Position numbers and translations under genes: made by a program
Notes under the pieces: generated by a model
What the model saw: the letters and a program-made list of their open reading frames with translations, nothing else
What the model was told of the DNA's origin: nothing
Databases searched by the model: none
Shown: piece by piece, positions 1 to 9,151 of the stretch
How the letters are laid out: each line of letters begins with the position of its first letter
Numbering within the stretch: the first letter of the stretch is position 1
Origin: Parasphingorhabdus marina DSM 22363
Lineage (GTDB): Bacteria; Pseudomonadota; Alphaproteobacteria; Sphingomonadales; Sphingomonadaceae
Direction: 5' to 3'
DNA length: 64,000 nt
Assembly: GCF_900128895.1 (NCBI RefSeq)
Contig: NZ_FSQW01000002.1
Location: forward strand, 1,416,001 to 1,480,000

Positions 1-153
1 ATCCTGACCCGGCGCAGCCATGAAGATCAGCGAGAACCGCCCCTGCTCGATGTCATAGCGGCGAACTTGCTCCAGTCCCAGCAGGTTAAAAAACCGGATC
101 GTCGCATCGGGATCTGTGACACGCAGCATTGTGTGCAAATACTGGATGGGCAT
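1..153 (-). CDS. Glyoxalase/VOC-family protein (lactoylglutathione lyase-like), N-terminal part only
   Basis: The reading frame runs off the left edge of the window, so only the first 51 residues are seen. They begin MPIQYLHTMLRVTDPDAT and continue with a RFFNLLGLEQVRRYD stretch, the typical beta-alpha-beta start of glyoxalase I, in which the early His of YLHTMLRV is a metal ligand. Glyoxalase I isomerises the methylglyoxal-glutathione hemithioacetal to S-lactoylglutathione in the cytoplasm. I start at the ATG at 153 because family members begin just before YLHTMLRV; an in-frame ATG at 168 would add five residues. It is divergent from the SIMPL-domain gene. The family is clear; the exact enzyme is likely but unproven from a fragment. 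Confidence 0.8.
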   Translation of the reverse strand, partial: MPIQYLHTMLRVTDPDATIRFFNLLGLEQVRRYDIEQGRFSLIFMAAPGQD

Positions 154-263
154 AATATCAAACTCCATTCATCGCTATTCAGAAACGGTTCATCGCAGCA
201 AGCGCAAAGCCGAACCGGGTTGTCGAAACAGTCTAGAAGGCAAGAGAGGGAAGGGAAACACTT

Positions 264-998
264 ATGGCAGAAAATGGTGACAGCGGGAAAATCCTGGGCG
301 GCAGAAACAGTGTCTGGCTGGCCAGCGCCGGCATATTGACCATCGGGCTGATCGTTGGCGGATATTTGCTCGGAGACGGTCTGCTTCGGGCGAAAATGGC
401 CGATCGCAGCGTGACCGTTCGCGGGCTGGCCGAACGGGAAGTCACGGCGGATCTGGCCACCTGGACCATCGCCTATTCGGCGCAAAGCACGAGCCTGCAA
501 GGGGCGCAGGCCGATATGGACCAGGATACGACAGCGATCCGCACCTTCTTCAAGGAGCTGGGCTTTGAGGCGGATGCGCTCAAACCGACAGGCGCCAATG
601 TCAACCAGTATCGCAGCAACGGCATCCCCCAATATACGATCCGCCAGCGCATGTCGCTGCGCACCAACGATATCGAAAAGGCACAGGCGGCGGTCGCCCG
701 GCAGTTTGATCTTGTCCGTCGCGGCGTCGTTCTCGAAGACGGCTCGGGGATGAGCTACACCTTTACCAAGCTCGACGAAATCAAACCGGAAATGGTGGCC
801 GAAGCCACCAAGGATGCGCGAAAATCTGCCGAGCAATTTGCAGAAGACAGCGGAACGGATGTCGGTGGCATCAAGTCCGCTACACAGGGCTATTTCTCGA
901 TCAACAGCCGGGACGGCGATGCCGGCGGCTATGGCGTAACCGACACACCCTACAAAAAGGTCCGGGTCGTCACGACTGTGAATTTCTACCTCGACTGA
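264..998 (+). CDS. SIMPL domain-containing (DUF541) protein, membrane anchored
   Basis: A 244-residue protein with one hydrophobic segment near residues 13-33, most likely an uncleaved anchor that places the rest in the periplasm. The body (from about residue 43, RSVTVRGLAEREV) matches the SIMPL/DUF541 pattern: a start resembling 'V.V.G.a...v..D.a', a central region with NGIPQYTIRQRMS, and a C-terminal VRVVTTVNFYLD strand. SIMPL proteins form periplasmic oligomers with no firmly known reaction; some relatives are linked to oxidative stress or outer-membrane maintenance. The ATG at 264 follows a purine-rich GGGAAGGGAAA stretch. It stands alone between a divergent glyoxalase gene and the cbb3 oxidase operon. 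The family call is firm and the function unknown. Confidence 0.85.
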   Translation: MAENGDSGKILGGRNSVWLASAGILTIGLIVGGYLLGDGLLRAKMADRSVTVRGLAEREVTADLATWTIAYSAQSTSLQGAQADMDQDTTAIRTFFKELGFEADALKPTGANVNQYRSNGIPQYTIRQRMSLRTNDIEKAQAAVARQFDLVRRGVVLEDGSGMSYTFTKLDEIKPEMVAEATKDARKSAEQFAEDSGTDVGGIKSATQGYFSINSRDGDAGGYGVTDTPYKKVRVVTTVNFYLD

Positions 999-1122
999 GA
1001 AGTTCCAATGACCTGATTGCTGCGGGCCGTTGCAGCCTTGCTCCGGCCCGCCAGCCTCGTTCTCCATTTCCAGCCCTGCAATAACGGCATAAACTGCTTT
1101 TCCGACAGACTGTTTCCGGAAA

Positions 1123-1136
1123 TTGACGCAGATCAA
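1123..1136 (+). promoter_or_regulatory. FNR/FixK-type anaerobox upstream of ccoN
   Basis: The sequence TTGACGCAGATCAA is a TTGAC-N4-ATCAA match to the FNR/FixK consensus TTGAT-N4-ATCAA. It lies 75 bases before the ccoN start codon. cbb3 oxidase operons in alphaproteobacteria are classically switched on at low oxygen by FNR/FixK proteins, so the position and sequence fit. Binding itself is inferred. Confidence 0.8.
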
Positions 1137-1211
1137 TGTTTTGGTTCTCCGGTCGGGGCAATGCCTTCCCGTGGATAGCGATTTCTTGTCGCCGAAACGG
1201 GGAAGGAAAAC

Positions 1212-2882
1212 ATGGATACTCTTTTGATGAAGGCCGGCGGCTGGCTGGTACTCGCATTCGTTGCATTCGCTGCGATGGTTCTGGCTGCGGACAGCGGCTT
1301 TGCCTTTCACATGGCGATCATTGCCATCGCCTGCCTGATCACTCTCTGGGTGACCATCAGCAAGGCCGACTATGTTGCCATCGGGCGCGGCATTTTGAAA
1401 GCGCCGCCCGATCAGGGCCTGTATGACGATGATCCCATCCGCTGGGGCGTGATCGCCACGATCTTCTGGGGCATGGCCGGTTTTCTGGCCGGACTCTATA
1501 TCGCGCTGCAACTGGCATTCCCGGTTCTCAATCTGGGATTTGAATATACGACATTCGGACGTCTGCGTCCGCTTCACACCTCTGCTGTCATTTTTGCATT
1601 TGGAGGCAATGCGCTGATCGCGACGAGCTACTATATCGTCCAGCGCACTTGCAGGGCGAGGTTGGCCTTCCCCGGCCTCGCCCGCTTTGTTTTCTGGGGC
1701 TACCAGCTGTTTATCGTGCTGGCGGCCACCGGTTACCTGCTCGGCATCACACAATCGAAGGAATATGCCGAGCCGGAATGGTATGTCGACCTCTGGCTGA
1801 CTATTGTCTGGGTCAGCTATGCCGCCGTGTTCATCGGCACGATCGCCAAACGTTCGGAACCGCATATCTATGTCGCCAACTGGTTTTTCCTGGCGTTCAT
1901 CCTGACCGTCGCCATGCTGCATCTTGTCAATGGCCTGACCATGCCGGTCAGTCTGCTGGGTGCGAAAAGCTACAGCGCCTTTGCCGGGGTTCAGGACGCC
2001 CTGACCCAGTGGTGGTACGGACATAATGCGGTCGGCTTCTTCCTGACCGCCGGATTCCTGGGCATGATGTATTATTTCGTGCCGAAACAGGCCGAACGAC
2101 CGGTGTACAGCTATCGCCTGTCGATCATTCACTTCTGGTCGCTGATCTTCCTGTATATCTGGGCGGGTCCGCACCATCTCCACTATACGGCTCTGCCCGA
2201 CTGGGCGCAGACGCTGGGCATGGTCTTCTCGATCATCCTGTGGATGCCGAGCTGGGGCGGCATGATCAACGGCCTGATGACGCTCAACGGCGCATGGGAG
2301 AAGATCCGCACCGACCCGATCATCCGGATGATGGTTCTCAGCCTCGCCTTCTACGGCATGAGCACCTTCGAAGGGCCGATGATGTCGATCAAGGCGGTCA
2401 ACAGCCTGTCCCACTATACCGACTGGACCATTGGTCATGTGCACAGCGGTGCGCTGGGCTGGAACGGCATGATCACCTTTGCGGCGATCTACTATCTGGT
2501 GCCACGTCTGTGGGGCAAGCAACGCCTGTACAGCCTGCGGATGATCAACTGGCACTTCTGGCTCGCGACCATGGGTATCGTTCTCTACGCCGCTTCGATG
2601 TGGGTTGCCGGCATCATGCAGGGCCTGCTGTGGCGCGAATATGGAGATGACGGCTATCTCGTCTACTCGTTCAGCGAAGTCGTCAGCGCCATGCTTCCGA
2701 TGTACCTGATCCGGGCCGTCGGCGGCTTGCTTTACCTCGCTGGTGCCTGTGTGCTGGTCTACAATGTCTGGATGACGATCGCCGGCCATCAGCGCGATGA
2801 GAAACCGATGACCGAAACTCCGCATGATCCGGAAGCCGACAAACCTCTGGCTGGTCAGCCAGCTGCGGTTCCGGCCGAGTAA
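1212..2882 (+). CDS. ccoN: cbb3-type cytochrome c oxidase subunit I (catalytic)
   Basis: The 556-residue heme-copper oxidase subunit I of the high-affinity cbb3 enzyme, an inner-membrane protein that reduces O2 at the heme b3-CuB centre. Many hydrophobic segments are visible. Characteristic stretches are [20 protein letters not shown] (low-spin heme ligand region), [16 protein letters not shown] and [15 protein letters not shown] (CuB histidines), and [15 protein letters not shown] (heme ligand histidines). The N-terminal 80 residues form an extra two-helix extension seen in many CcoN proteins. The start at 1212 follows GGAAGGAAA. It is the first gene of an operon; ccoO begins 12 bases after its stop. 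An FNR-like box upstream predicts micro-oxic induction. Confidence 0.97.
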   Translation: MDTLLMKAGGWLVLAFVAFAAMVLAADSGFAFHMAIIAIACLITLWVTISKADYVAIGRGILKAPPDQGLYDDDPIRWGVIATIFWGMAGFLAGLYIALQLAFPVLNLGFEYTTFGRLRPLHTSAVIFAFGGNALIATSYYIVQRTCRARLAFPGLARFVFWGYQLFIVLAATGYLLGITQSKEYAEPEWYVDLWLTIVWVSYAAVFIGTIAKRSEPHIYVANWFFLAFILTVAMLHLVNGLTMPVSLLGAKSYSAFAGVQDALTQWWYGHNAVGFFLTAGFLGMMYYFVPKQAERPVYSYRLSIIHFWSLIFLYIWAGPHHLHYTALPDWAQTLGMVFSIILWMPSWGGMINGLMTLNGAWEKIRTDPIIRMMVLSLAFYGMSTFEGPMMSIKAVNSLSHYTDWTIGHVHSGALGWNGMITFAAIYYLVPRLWGKQRLYSLRMINWHFWLATMGIVLYAASMWVAGIMQGLLWREYGDDGYLVYSFSEVVSAMLPMYLIRAVGGLLYLAGACVLVYNVWMTIAGHQRDEKPMTETPHDPEADKPLAGQPAAVPAE

Positions 2883-2894
2883 GGGAGACACAAC

Positions 2895-3629
2895 ATGGCC
2901 AATTTTGCTGACAAACACAAAAAGCTCGAAAAAAACGTCACCCTGCTCGCCGTATGCTCCCTGGTTGTGGTGATCATCGGCGGTATCGTGGAAATCGCTC
3001 CCTTGTTCTGGATCGACAACACGGTCGAGGAAGTCGAAGGGGTCCGGCCATATACGCCGCTGGAACTCGCCGGACGCAATATCTACATCCGGGAAGGCTG
3101 CTACACCTGCCACAGCCAGATGATCCGGCCGTTCCGCGACGAAGTGGAGCGCTATGGCCATTATTCGCTGGCTGCGGAGTCGATGTATGACCATCCGTTC
3201 CAGTGGGGTTCCAAACGGACCGGACCTGATCTCGCCCGCGTCGGTGGCCGCTATTCCGACGAGTGGCATGTCCAGCATCTGGTGGATCCGCGTCAGGTCG
3301 TACCGGAATCGATCATGCCACCCTATGCCTTCCTGAAGGACCGCGACCTCAATGCCGGTGACATGTCAGGCCATTTGCGGGCTCTGTATCGGGTTGGCGT
3401 CCCCTACACGGAAGAAGCCATTGAAAAGGCCAATGAAGACCTGCTCACCCAGGTTGATCCATTTGCCAGTACGGCGGAACTGGAAGAGCGCTACCCCAAG
3501 GTCCAGGTACGCGATTTTGACGGCAACCCGGACAGGCTGACCGAAATGGATGCACTGGTGGCCTATCTGCAAATGCTGGGGACATTGGTCGACTTTGAGG
3601 CCGGTGAAGCACAGGAGCAGCCGCGATGA
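2895..3629 (+). CDS. ccoO: cbb3-type cytochrome c oxidase subunit II (mono-heme c)
   Basis: A 244-residue membrane-anchored cytochrome c that passes electrons toward CcoN. A single N-terminal anchor lies near residues 17-38, followed by the c-type heme site [14 protein letters not shown] (CxxCH around residues 73-77) and the family-typical [17 protein letters not shown] and MPPYAFL (axial Met) stretches. Length and motifs are standard for CcoO/FixO. The start ATG follows AAGGGAGACACAAC. Its stop codon overlaps the ccoQ start as ATGA, a sign of translational coupling within the operon. Confidence 0.97.
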   Translation: MANFADKHKKLEKNVTLLAVCSLVVVIIGGIVEIAPLFWIDNTVEEVEGVRPYTPLELAGRNIYIREGCYTCHSQMIRPFRDEVERYGHYSLAAESMYDHPFQWGSKRTGPDLARVGGRYSDEWHVQHLVDPRQVVPESIMPPYAFLKDRDLNAGDMSGHLRALYRVGVPYTEEAIEKANEDLLTQVDPFASTAELEERYPKVQVRDFDGNPDRLTEMDALVAYLQMLGTLVDFEAGEAQEQPR

Positions 3630-3787
3630 ACTACGAGGAACTGCGCCATTTCGCCGATAGCTGGGGATTGCTGTTCATGGCCCTGCTGTGGCTCGGCTTT
3701 GCGCTCTGGACCTTTCGTCCGGCCGCCAAGGACATGCACGATGATGCCGCCAACATGATTTTTGATGAGGACAAGAACGATGTCTGA
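3626..3787 (+). CDS. ccoQ: cbb3-type cytochrome c oxidase subunit CcoQ
   Basis: A 53-residue single-pass membrane protein beginning [20 protein letters not shown], with one helix at about residues 12-30 followed by [15 protein letters not shown], an acidic soluble tail. This is the standard CcoQ/FixQ shape. CcoQ stabilises the oxidase complex or its assembly and carries no cofactor. It overlaps ccoO by four bases (ATGA) and ccoP by eight. The gene is recognised from context, size and the W.F..FRP..K pattern. Confidence 0.93.
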   Translation: MNYEELRHFADSWGLLFMALLWLGFALWTFRPAAKDMHDDAANMIFDEDKNDV

Positions 3788-4706
3788 GCACAAATATGTC
3801 GATAAAGCCACCGGCACCGAAACGGTTGGCCACGAATGGGACGGCATTGTGGAGCTGGATACGCCGATGCCGCGCTGGTGGGTCTGGACCTTCTATGCGA
3901 CCATCGTCTGGGGCATTGCCTACATGATTCTCTATCCGGCCTGGCCGCTGGTCAACTCCGCCACGGAAGGCGTGCTCGGATGGACCAGTCGCGGCGAATT
4001 GCAGAAGGAAATGTCGGCCCGGGAACAACAGCTCGAGCCGATCCGGGCAGCGCTGGTGGCAAATGACATAAACAGCGTGGCCGCCAACGAAAACCTGAGG
4101 AACCAGGCCATTAATGGCGGCGCATCGGCATTCAAGGTCCATTGCGTCCAGTGTCACGGATCCGGGGCGTCGGGATTCAAGGGATATCCCAATCTCAATG
4201 ACGATGACTGGCTCTGGGGCGGCGACCTCGAGGCGATCGAATACACGCTGGTCCACGGTATCCGCCAGCCCGACCATCCCGACACGCGGTTCTCGCAAAT
4301 GCCGGCCTTCGGTCGGGACGGGATCCTCCAGCCGAACGAAATCCAGGACGTTGTGTCCTACGTGCGCACAATCTCTGGTGACGAGAGGCCCAGCCCGGCA
4401 TCAGAGCGCGGCGCGGTTTTGTACGAGGCCAATTGCACGATCTGTCATGGCGCTGACGGCAAGGGCGACCGCTTTCAGGGCGCCCCCAATCTGACCGACC
4501 GGATCGCGCTTTATGGTCGTGACCGGGCGTCGCTAACCGAAACCATCACCAACAGCCGCTATGGCGTCATGCCAAGGTGGAGCGAACGTCTGGATCCTGC
4601 TACAATCCGCATGCTCGCCATTTATGTCCACTCGCTTGGCGGCGGGGAAGCGGCACCACAGCCCGACGAAACGGCGGAAACAGGCACAGGTGATGAACAA
4701 TCCTGA
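3780..4706 (+). CDS. ccoP: cbb3-type cytochrome c oxidase subunit III (di-heme c)
   Basis: A 308-residue di-heme cytochrome c subunit. After the short cytoplasmic start MSEHKYVDK and the family signature HEWDGIVELDTPMPRWW comes a membrane anchor (WTFYATIVWGIAYMILYP). Two periplasmic heme sites follow, CVQCHGSGASG and CTICHGADGKGD, with later methionines (QMPAFG, VMPRW) as probable axial ligands. It accepts electrons from soluble cytochrome c or the bc1 complex. I use the ATG at 3780 rather than upstream in-frame codons because MSEHKYVD is the family's conserved start and it overlaps ccoQ closely. Its 3' end overlaps ccoG by 14 bases. Confidence 0.96.
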   Translation: MSEHKYVDKATGTETVGHEWDGIVELDTPMPRWWVWTFYATIVWGIAYMILYPAWPLVNSATEGVLGWTSRGELQKEMSAREQQLEPIRAALVANDINSVAANENLRNQAINGGASAFKVHCVQCHGSGASGFKGYPNLNDDDWLWGGDLEAIEYTLVHGIRQPDHPDTRFSQMPAFGRDGILQPNEIQDVVSYVRTISGDERPSPASERGAVLYEANCTICHGADGKGDRFQGAPNLTDRIALYGRDRASLTETITNSRYGVMPRWSERLDPATIRMLAIYVHSLGGGEAAPQPDETAETGTGDEQS

Positions 4707-6144
4707 TGAAATCCTTGATCCCGAGCTGAAGCTCTACGAGGCCAGGAAGGCCGTCCATCCCCAGCGGATCGACGGAACCTTCCGGCGGCTCAAATGGGCG
4801 ATCATGATCGTCACACTCGCGATCTATTACATCACGCCATGGATCCGCTGGGATCGCGGACCCTATGCCCCCAATCAGGCCGTGCTTGTCGACCTGGCCA
4901 ACCGGCGCTTCTACATGTTCGGCATCGAAATCTGGCCGCACGAATTCTATTATGTCGCCGGACTGCTGGTCATGGCCGGCATCGGCCTGTTCCTGGTCAC
5001 ATCTGCCGTCGGACGTGCCTGGTGCGGTTATGCCTGCCCGCAGACCGTCTGGACCGACCTGTTCCAGCATGTCGACCGGTTTGTTGATGGCGATCGCAAT
5101 GCCCGCATGCGAATGGACAAGGCGCCCTGGACAGCCAAGAAAACGGTCCGCCGCCTGTTCAAATGGGGCATCTACCTGTTTATCGCCTTCTGGACCGGCG
5201 GCGCCTGGATCATGTATTTTGCCGACGCGCCGACGCTGGTGGTGGACTTCTGGACCGGTGAAGCGGCTTTTGTGGCCTATGCCACCGTCGGCATTTTGAC
5301 CGCCACCACCTTTATATTTGGCGGCTTCATGCGCGAGCAGGTCTGTGTCTACATGTGCCCCTGGCCCCGCATTCAGGCGGCGATGATGGACGAAAAATCC
5401 TTGCAGGTAACCTACAAGGACTGGCGCGGCGAAAAGCGGGGCAGCATCAAAAAGGCCCAGAAAGACCCGGCAGCTTTTGGTGATTGCGTCGACTGCAACC
5501 AGTGTGTCGCGGTTTGCCCGACCGGGATTGATATACGCGAAGGACCGCAAATTGGCTGTATCACCTGCGCACTGTGCATAGACGCTTGTGACCGGGTCAT
5601 GGGTGAAGTCGGCCGTCCGCGCGGGCTGATTGACTATATCACGGCGGATGATGCCGAAGCAGAGAAAGCCGGGAAAGAAACCGGGCCAGCCTGGAAGAAC
5701 CTCCTGCGCCTCCGGACCCTGGTATATTTTGGCGTCTGGGCGGGCATCGGGCTGGCCATGCTGTTTGCACTGGGCAATCGCACACGGCTTGACCTTGCCG
5801 TGCAGCATGATCGCAATCCGGTCTATGTGCAGCTCTCCAACGGGGATATCCGCAACGCCTATACCGCGAAAATCCGCAATATGGAGAACCGGCCTCGGCA
5901 GATGAATGTATCGATTACGGGACTGCCGGGAGCCACGCTCTGGGAAGGCGGAACCAGCCGGCCGGACCAGCAAACCGCGCTGGAGGTCACGGTCCCCGCC
6001 GACTCTGTCGCCAATTTGCGGCTCTTCATTGCGGCGCCAGAAACCACATCCGAACGCGATGAATTCGTCATGACGATTGAGGGCGCCGGAGAAAATGCGG
6101 AAAGCGACAGCGAAGAGCTGTTTTTTGAACGGCCCAAAAACTGA
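4693..6144 (+). CDS. ccoG: cbb3 oxidase accessory protein CcoG (FixG/RdxA), polyferredoxin-type
   Basis: A 483-residue membrane iron-sulfur protein needed for cbb3 oxidase maturation, linked to reduction of copper for CuB insertion. Membrane helices alternate with cysteine motifs: CGYACPQTVW and CVYMCPWPR in the membrane part, then two 4Fe-4S ferredoxin sites, CVDCNQCVAVCP and CITCALCIDACD. A periplasmic Ig-like C-terminal domain (about residues 360-483) ends the protein, as in other CcoG proteins. The true start is the ATG at 4693 (MNNPDEILDPELKLYE); longer frames reach back into ccoP. It is the first gene of the maturation half, ccoGHIS. Confidence 0.95.
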   Translation: MNNPDEILDPELKLYEARKAVHPQRIDGTFRRLKWAIMIVTLAIYYITPWIRWDRGPYAPNQAVLVDLANRRFYMFGIEIWPHEFYYVAGLLVMAGIGLFLVTSAVGRAWCGYACPQTVWTDLFQHVDRFVDGDRNARMRMDKAPWTAKKTVRRLFKWGIYLFIAFWTGGAWIMYFADAPTLVVDFWTGEAAFVAYATVGILTATTFIFGGFMREQVCVYMCPWPRIQAAMMDEKSLQVTYKDWRGEKRGSIKKAQKDPAAFGDCVDCNQCVAVCPTGIDIREGPQIGCITCALCIDACDRVMGEVGRPRGLIDYITADDAEAEKAGKETGPAWKNLLRLRTLVYFGVWAGIGLAMLFALGNRTRLDLAVQHDRNPVYVQLSNGDIRNAYTAKIRNMENRPRQMNVSITGLPGATLWEGGTSRPDQQTALEVTVPADSVANLRLFIAAPETTSERDEFVMTIEGAGENAESDSEELFFERPKN

Positions 6145-6158
6145 CTGAGGATGAGAGC

Positions 6159-6626
6159 ATGAACCGAACCAGAAAGAAAATCACCGGTTTTCACGTGACA
6201 TTGATGTTTGTCGCCTTTTTCGGTGTGATAGCCGCGGTCAATTTTCTGATGGCCGGGCTGGCGGTATCTTCCTTTGGCGGCACGGTTGTCGACAACAGCT
6301 ATGTGGCCAGTCAGAAATACAATCAGTGGCTCGAAGAAAGCCGCCGCGAAGCCGCGCATGGCTGGACTGTTAGCACTCCGGTTCGCGCCGACGACCGTCT
6401 CCAGATTGCCGTGCGCAACGCCCAAAATACCGCATTGAGCGGCGCCCGGGTATCAGCAGTCGCCGAACATCCCGTGGGGCGCACGGACTCTTTGAAACTG
6501 GAATTCAGCGAAGCAGCGCCCGGCCAGTATCTGAGCAATCAGTCACTACCAGCAGGCCGGTGGAAGCTCCGGATTTCGGTTGCCGAAGGTGGCCGCAATC
6601 TCGACATGGTCAGTGAAATCAGATGA
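6159..6626 (+). CDS. ccoH: cbb3 oxidase assembly protein CcoH (FixH)
   Basis: A 155-residue single-pass membrane protein. A conserved GFHVTLMFVAFFGVIAAVNF anchor lies near residues 9-28, followed by the family-typical 'G..V.NSYVA.Q.YN.W' stretch (here VVDNSYVASQKYNQW) and a periplasmic beta-domain. CcoH interacts with CcoN/CcoP during assembly. It begins 14 bases after ccoG and overlaps ccoI by ATGA (6623-6626), so it belongs to the same operon. Confidence 0.93.
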   Translation: MNRTRKKITGFHVTLMFVAFFGVIAAVNFLMAGLAVSSFGGTVVDNSYVASQKYNQWLEESRREAAHGWTVSTPVRADDRLQIAVRNAQNTALSGARVSAVAEHPVGRTDSLKLEFSEAAPGQYLSNQSLPAGRWKLRISVAEGGRNLDMVSEIR

Positions 6627-8752
6627 ACGCCACGGTCGCCCTCGATGATCTGGAACCCGTCCGGCAGTGCGAAGACAGCCGCTTTGCCGTCCCGACCATG
6701 CGCTGCGCGGGCTGCATTGCCAAAATCGAGCGCGGGCTGGGAGAATTGCCGGGCGTGGTGACCGCCAGGGTGAATTTCTCGACCAAACAGGTGGCTGTTT
6801 CACACACACCGGAACTGACCGAAGACAAGCTCAAAAGCGCGATCGCAGAACTGGGTTTCGAAGCCCAGATACTGGCGGACAATCCATTGTCCGAAGATCG
6901 TGGCGACACAAGGCGCCTGCTGCGGGCCCTGGCTGTGGCGGGCTTTGGCATGATGAACATCATGCTGCTGTCGGTCAGCGTCTGGTCGGGTGCCGTGGGC
7001 GTCACGAAAGACCTGTTCCACTGGCTCTCGGCTTTGATCGCCATCCCGGTCATCGCCTATTCCGGGCGACCGTTTTTCGCATCCGCCGCCATGGCCCTGC
7101 GATATCTAAGGACCAATATGGACGTGCCGATCAGCATCGGAATCCTGCTGGCCACCGGGCTCAGCCTTTATGAGACGGCCACCAGTGGTCCCCACGCCTA
7201 TTTTGATGGCGTGGTGATGCTGATCTTCTTCCTGCTTTCGGGGCGTGTCCTCGACGGCATGATGCGGGACCGGGCACGCGAGGGTATTTCCGCCCTGCTC
7301 CGGCAAACCGCGCCGGGCGCGATGGTGATCCAGCCGGATGGAACAACGGCCTGGACCAAGGCCACGGATATCCGGCCCAATATGGTCATGCAGGTTGCCG
7401 CCGGCGAAAATCTCGCGGCCGACGGTGTGATCATTGAAGGATCCAGCGGCTTTGACTTTTCGATGCTTACCGGTGAAAGCGACCCCCGACTGCGCCAGAA
7501 AGGCGATGACGTTCTCGCCGGAACCACGAACCTGACTGCTCCTGTCCGGGTGCAGGTAACGGCTGCGGGTCAGGATACCAGCATTTCCGACATCGCGCGC
7601 CTGATGGATGAAGCAGGGCAGCACCGCTCTTTCCATGTCCGGGTCGCCGACCGGGCCGCGCGCTACTACGCCCCGGCCGTCCACTGCCTCGCACTTCTGG
7701 CCTTCATCGGCTGGATGCTGGCAGGCGCCGGTGTGCACCAGTCGCTGCTGATTGCCGTTGCGGTGCTGATCATCACCTGCCCCTGCGCCTTGGGGCTGGC
7801 TGTGCCGGCTGCCCAGGTGGTGGCGTCTGGCGCGTTGATGCGAAAGGGGGTTCTGGTTAAGGATGGCAGCGCCCTCGAACGGCTGGCGGAGGCGGATCGG
7901 ATCATTCTCGACAAGACCGGTACAGTGACCATGGGCCAGCCGGTCCCGGACAATCTCGACCAGCTGTCTGATGACCAGAAAGCGGTAACGCTGGCCTTGG
8001 CCCAATCCAGCAGGCATCCCGTGAGCAAAGCCATTTGCACAACCTTGAACGCCAAGAACATTGCGCCTGCAGACGTTGAGGACCTGACCGAAACCGCCGG
8101 CGAAGGCATGTCGGCGATCTGGAATGACCAGCCGGTTTCCCTCGGACGACCGGAGAAAGGCAACGCCAGCCTCGCGACCCAATTGGTGATCGCGAACGAA
8201 ATCACGCACATCACTCTCACCGACGCCATCCGGCCAGATGCCCATGCAGCCATCCGGGAACTGGACGAGCTGGGCCTGCCTGCATCGCTCTTGTCCGGAG
8301 ACAGCCTGGAAGCCGTCGGCCCGGTTGCCAGGGAGCTGGGGATAATCGCCCAGGCCTGTGCCCGCCCGGAAGACAAGGTGCATGCCATCGGTCGCCTCAG
8401 CGATCAGGGACACAAGGTGCTGATGATCGGCGACGGTCTCAATGATGGTCCGGCCCTGGCCGCCGCACACGTGTCCATCGCACCGGGATCGGCCAGTGAC
8501 GTCGGCCAACAGGCCGCCGATGCCGTGTTTACCAGCGACAGTTTGATGCCGGTGGCATTGTCCGTCAAAGTTGCCCGCCGGACAATGCAGACGGTCCGCC
8601 AGAATTTTGCCCTGGCCATTGGCTATAACATCCTTGCCGTGCCGCTGGCTCTTGCCGGACTGGTCACGCCGCTGATCGCCGCCATAGCCATGTCGACATC
8701 CTCGCTGATTGTCGTGGGCAATGCCTTGCGGCTTTACGGGTCAGCCAAATGA
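6623..8752 (+). CDS. ccoI: Copper-exporting P1B-type ATPase CcoI (FixI), for oxidase CuB supply
   Basis: A 709-residue heavy-metal P-type ATPase. In order: an N-terminal metal-binding domain with MRCAGCIAKIE (residues about 30-40), membrane helices, the actuator-domain MLTGESDP, the intramembrane metal site TCPCALG, the phosphorylation motif DKTGTVTMG, the nucleotide-binding SSRHPVSKA, and GDGLNDGPAL in the hinge. CcoI-type pumps move copper to the periplasm for cbb3 maturation rather than for detoxification. Position between ccoH and ccoS, with four-base overlaps on both sides, fixes the assignment over a generic CopA. Confidence 0.95.
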   Translation: MNATVALDDLEPVRQCEDSRFAVPTMRCAGCIAKIERGLGELPGVVTARVNFSTKQVAVSHTPELTEDKLKSAIAELGFEAQILADNPLSEDRGDTRRLLRALAVAGFGMMNIMLLSVSVWSGAVGVTKDLFHWLSALIAIPVIAYSGRPFFASAAMALRYLRTNMDVPISIGILLATGLSLYETATSGPHAYFDGVVMLIFFLLSGRVLDGMMRDRAREGISALLRQTAPGAMVIQPDGTTAWTKATDIRPNMVMQVAAGENLAADGVIIEGSSGFDFSMLTGESDPRLRQKGDDVLAGTTNLTAPVRVQVTAAGQDTSISDIARLMDEAGQHRSFHVRVADRAARYYAPAVHCLALLAFIGWMLAGAGVHQSLLIAVAVLIITCPCALGLAVPAAQVVASGALMRKGVLVKDGSALERLAEADRIILDKTGTVTMGQPVPDNLDQLSDDQKAVTLALAQSSRHPVSKAICTTLNAKNIAPADVEDLTETAGEGMSAIWNDQPVSLGRPEKGNASLATQLVIANEITHITLTDAIRPDAHAAIRELDELGLPASLLSGDSLEAVGPVARELGIIAQACARPEDKVHAIGRLSDQGHKVLMIGDGLNDGPALAAAHVSIAPGSASDVGQQAADAVFTSDSLMPVALSVKVARRTMQTVRQNFALAIGYNILAVPLALAGLVTPLIAAIAMSTSSLIVVGNALRLYGSAK

Positions 8753-8919
8753 GCGGCCTTGCGATCCTCATTCCCGTGGCCCTGTTCATGGGCCTCGCAG
8801 GTCTGGCCTTTTTCTTCTGGGCGATGCGCAATGACCAGTTTGAAGATCTGGAAGGCGCAGCGCATCGCGTGCTGATTGATGACGACGAGAAACCGGATTC
8901 CGATGATAGAGAAGTTTAG
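8749..8919 (+). CDS. ccoS: cbb3 oxidase assembly protein CcoS
   Basis: A 56-residue single-pass membrane protein, MSGLAILIPVALFMGLAGLA onward, followed by FFFWAMRNDQFEDLEGAAHR. The WA.....QF.D.EGAA.R pattern is the CcoS signature. CcoS is needed for cofactor insertion into the cbb3 oxidase. It starts inside the ccoI stop codon (ATGA at 8749-8752) and its end overlaps the next small gene by 17 bases. Confidence 0.93.
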   Translation: MSGLAILIPVALFMGLAGLAFFFWAMRNDQFEDLEGAAHRVLIDDDEKPDSDDREV

Positions 8920-9151
8920 AACCGGCGGTGCAGCCAGCCTGCCCGCGCTGATAGCGATCTGGAGCATGGCGCTAATGCCCGCTGCTCCAGCCAGTGGAAT
9001 GATGACCATTGAACTGTGCAATGCCGACGGGGTTGTGCGATCGGTCAATATCCCGCTGGAGAAGGAAGGCGGTGGCGACGAAAACTGCGCCACGCCATGC
9101 CATGCTTGCCTCTCCCGGCAAAAGCATACCGGCAAGCCGGACCGCAGCTAG
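8903..9151 (+). CDS. Small exported cysteine-rich protein at the end of the cco operon
   Basis: An 82-residue protein whose first part (about residues 10-32, [20 protein letters not shown]) looks like a signal peptide. The mature part is short, with one Cys in IELCNADG and a C-terminal cluster [11 protein letters not shown]. Its layout resembles DUF2946-type small secreted proteins, which also end in a CHxCL-like motif, but I cannot confirm membership. I chose the ATG at 8903 because it overlaps the ccoS end by 17 bases; an in-frame ATG at 8876 would add nine residues. Because it is translationally linked to the oxidase maturation genes and has metal-ligand-like cysteines, a copper or heme handling role is possible. 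Its 3' end meets the DUF1289 gene head-on. Confidence 0.65.
   Translation: MIEKFRTGGAASLPALIAIWSMALMPAAPASGMMTIELCNADGVVRSVNIPLEKEGGGDENCATPCHACLSRQKHTGKPDRS

Noticed and set aside
27..3278. A 1083-codon open frame on the minus strand
   Set aside because: It is antisense to the SIMPL gene, ccoN and ccoO, whose domains and heme motifs are unmistakable. Its translation is rich in Arg, His and Asp with no recognisable fold, as expected for the shadow of a high-GC gene.
4600..5973. A 457-codon minus-strand frame
   Set aside because: Shadow of ccoP and ccoG, which carry CxxCH and ferredoxin cysteine motifs in the plus frame.
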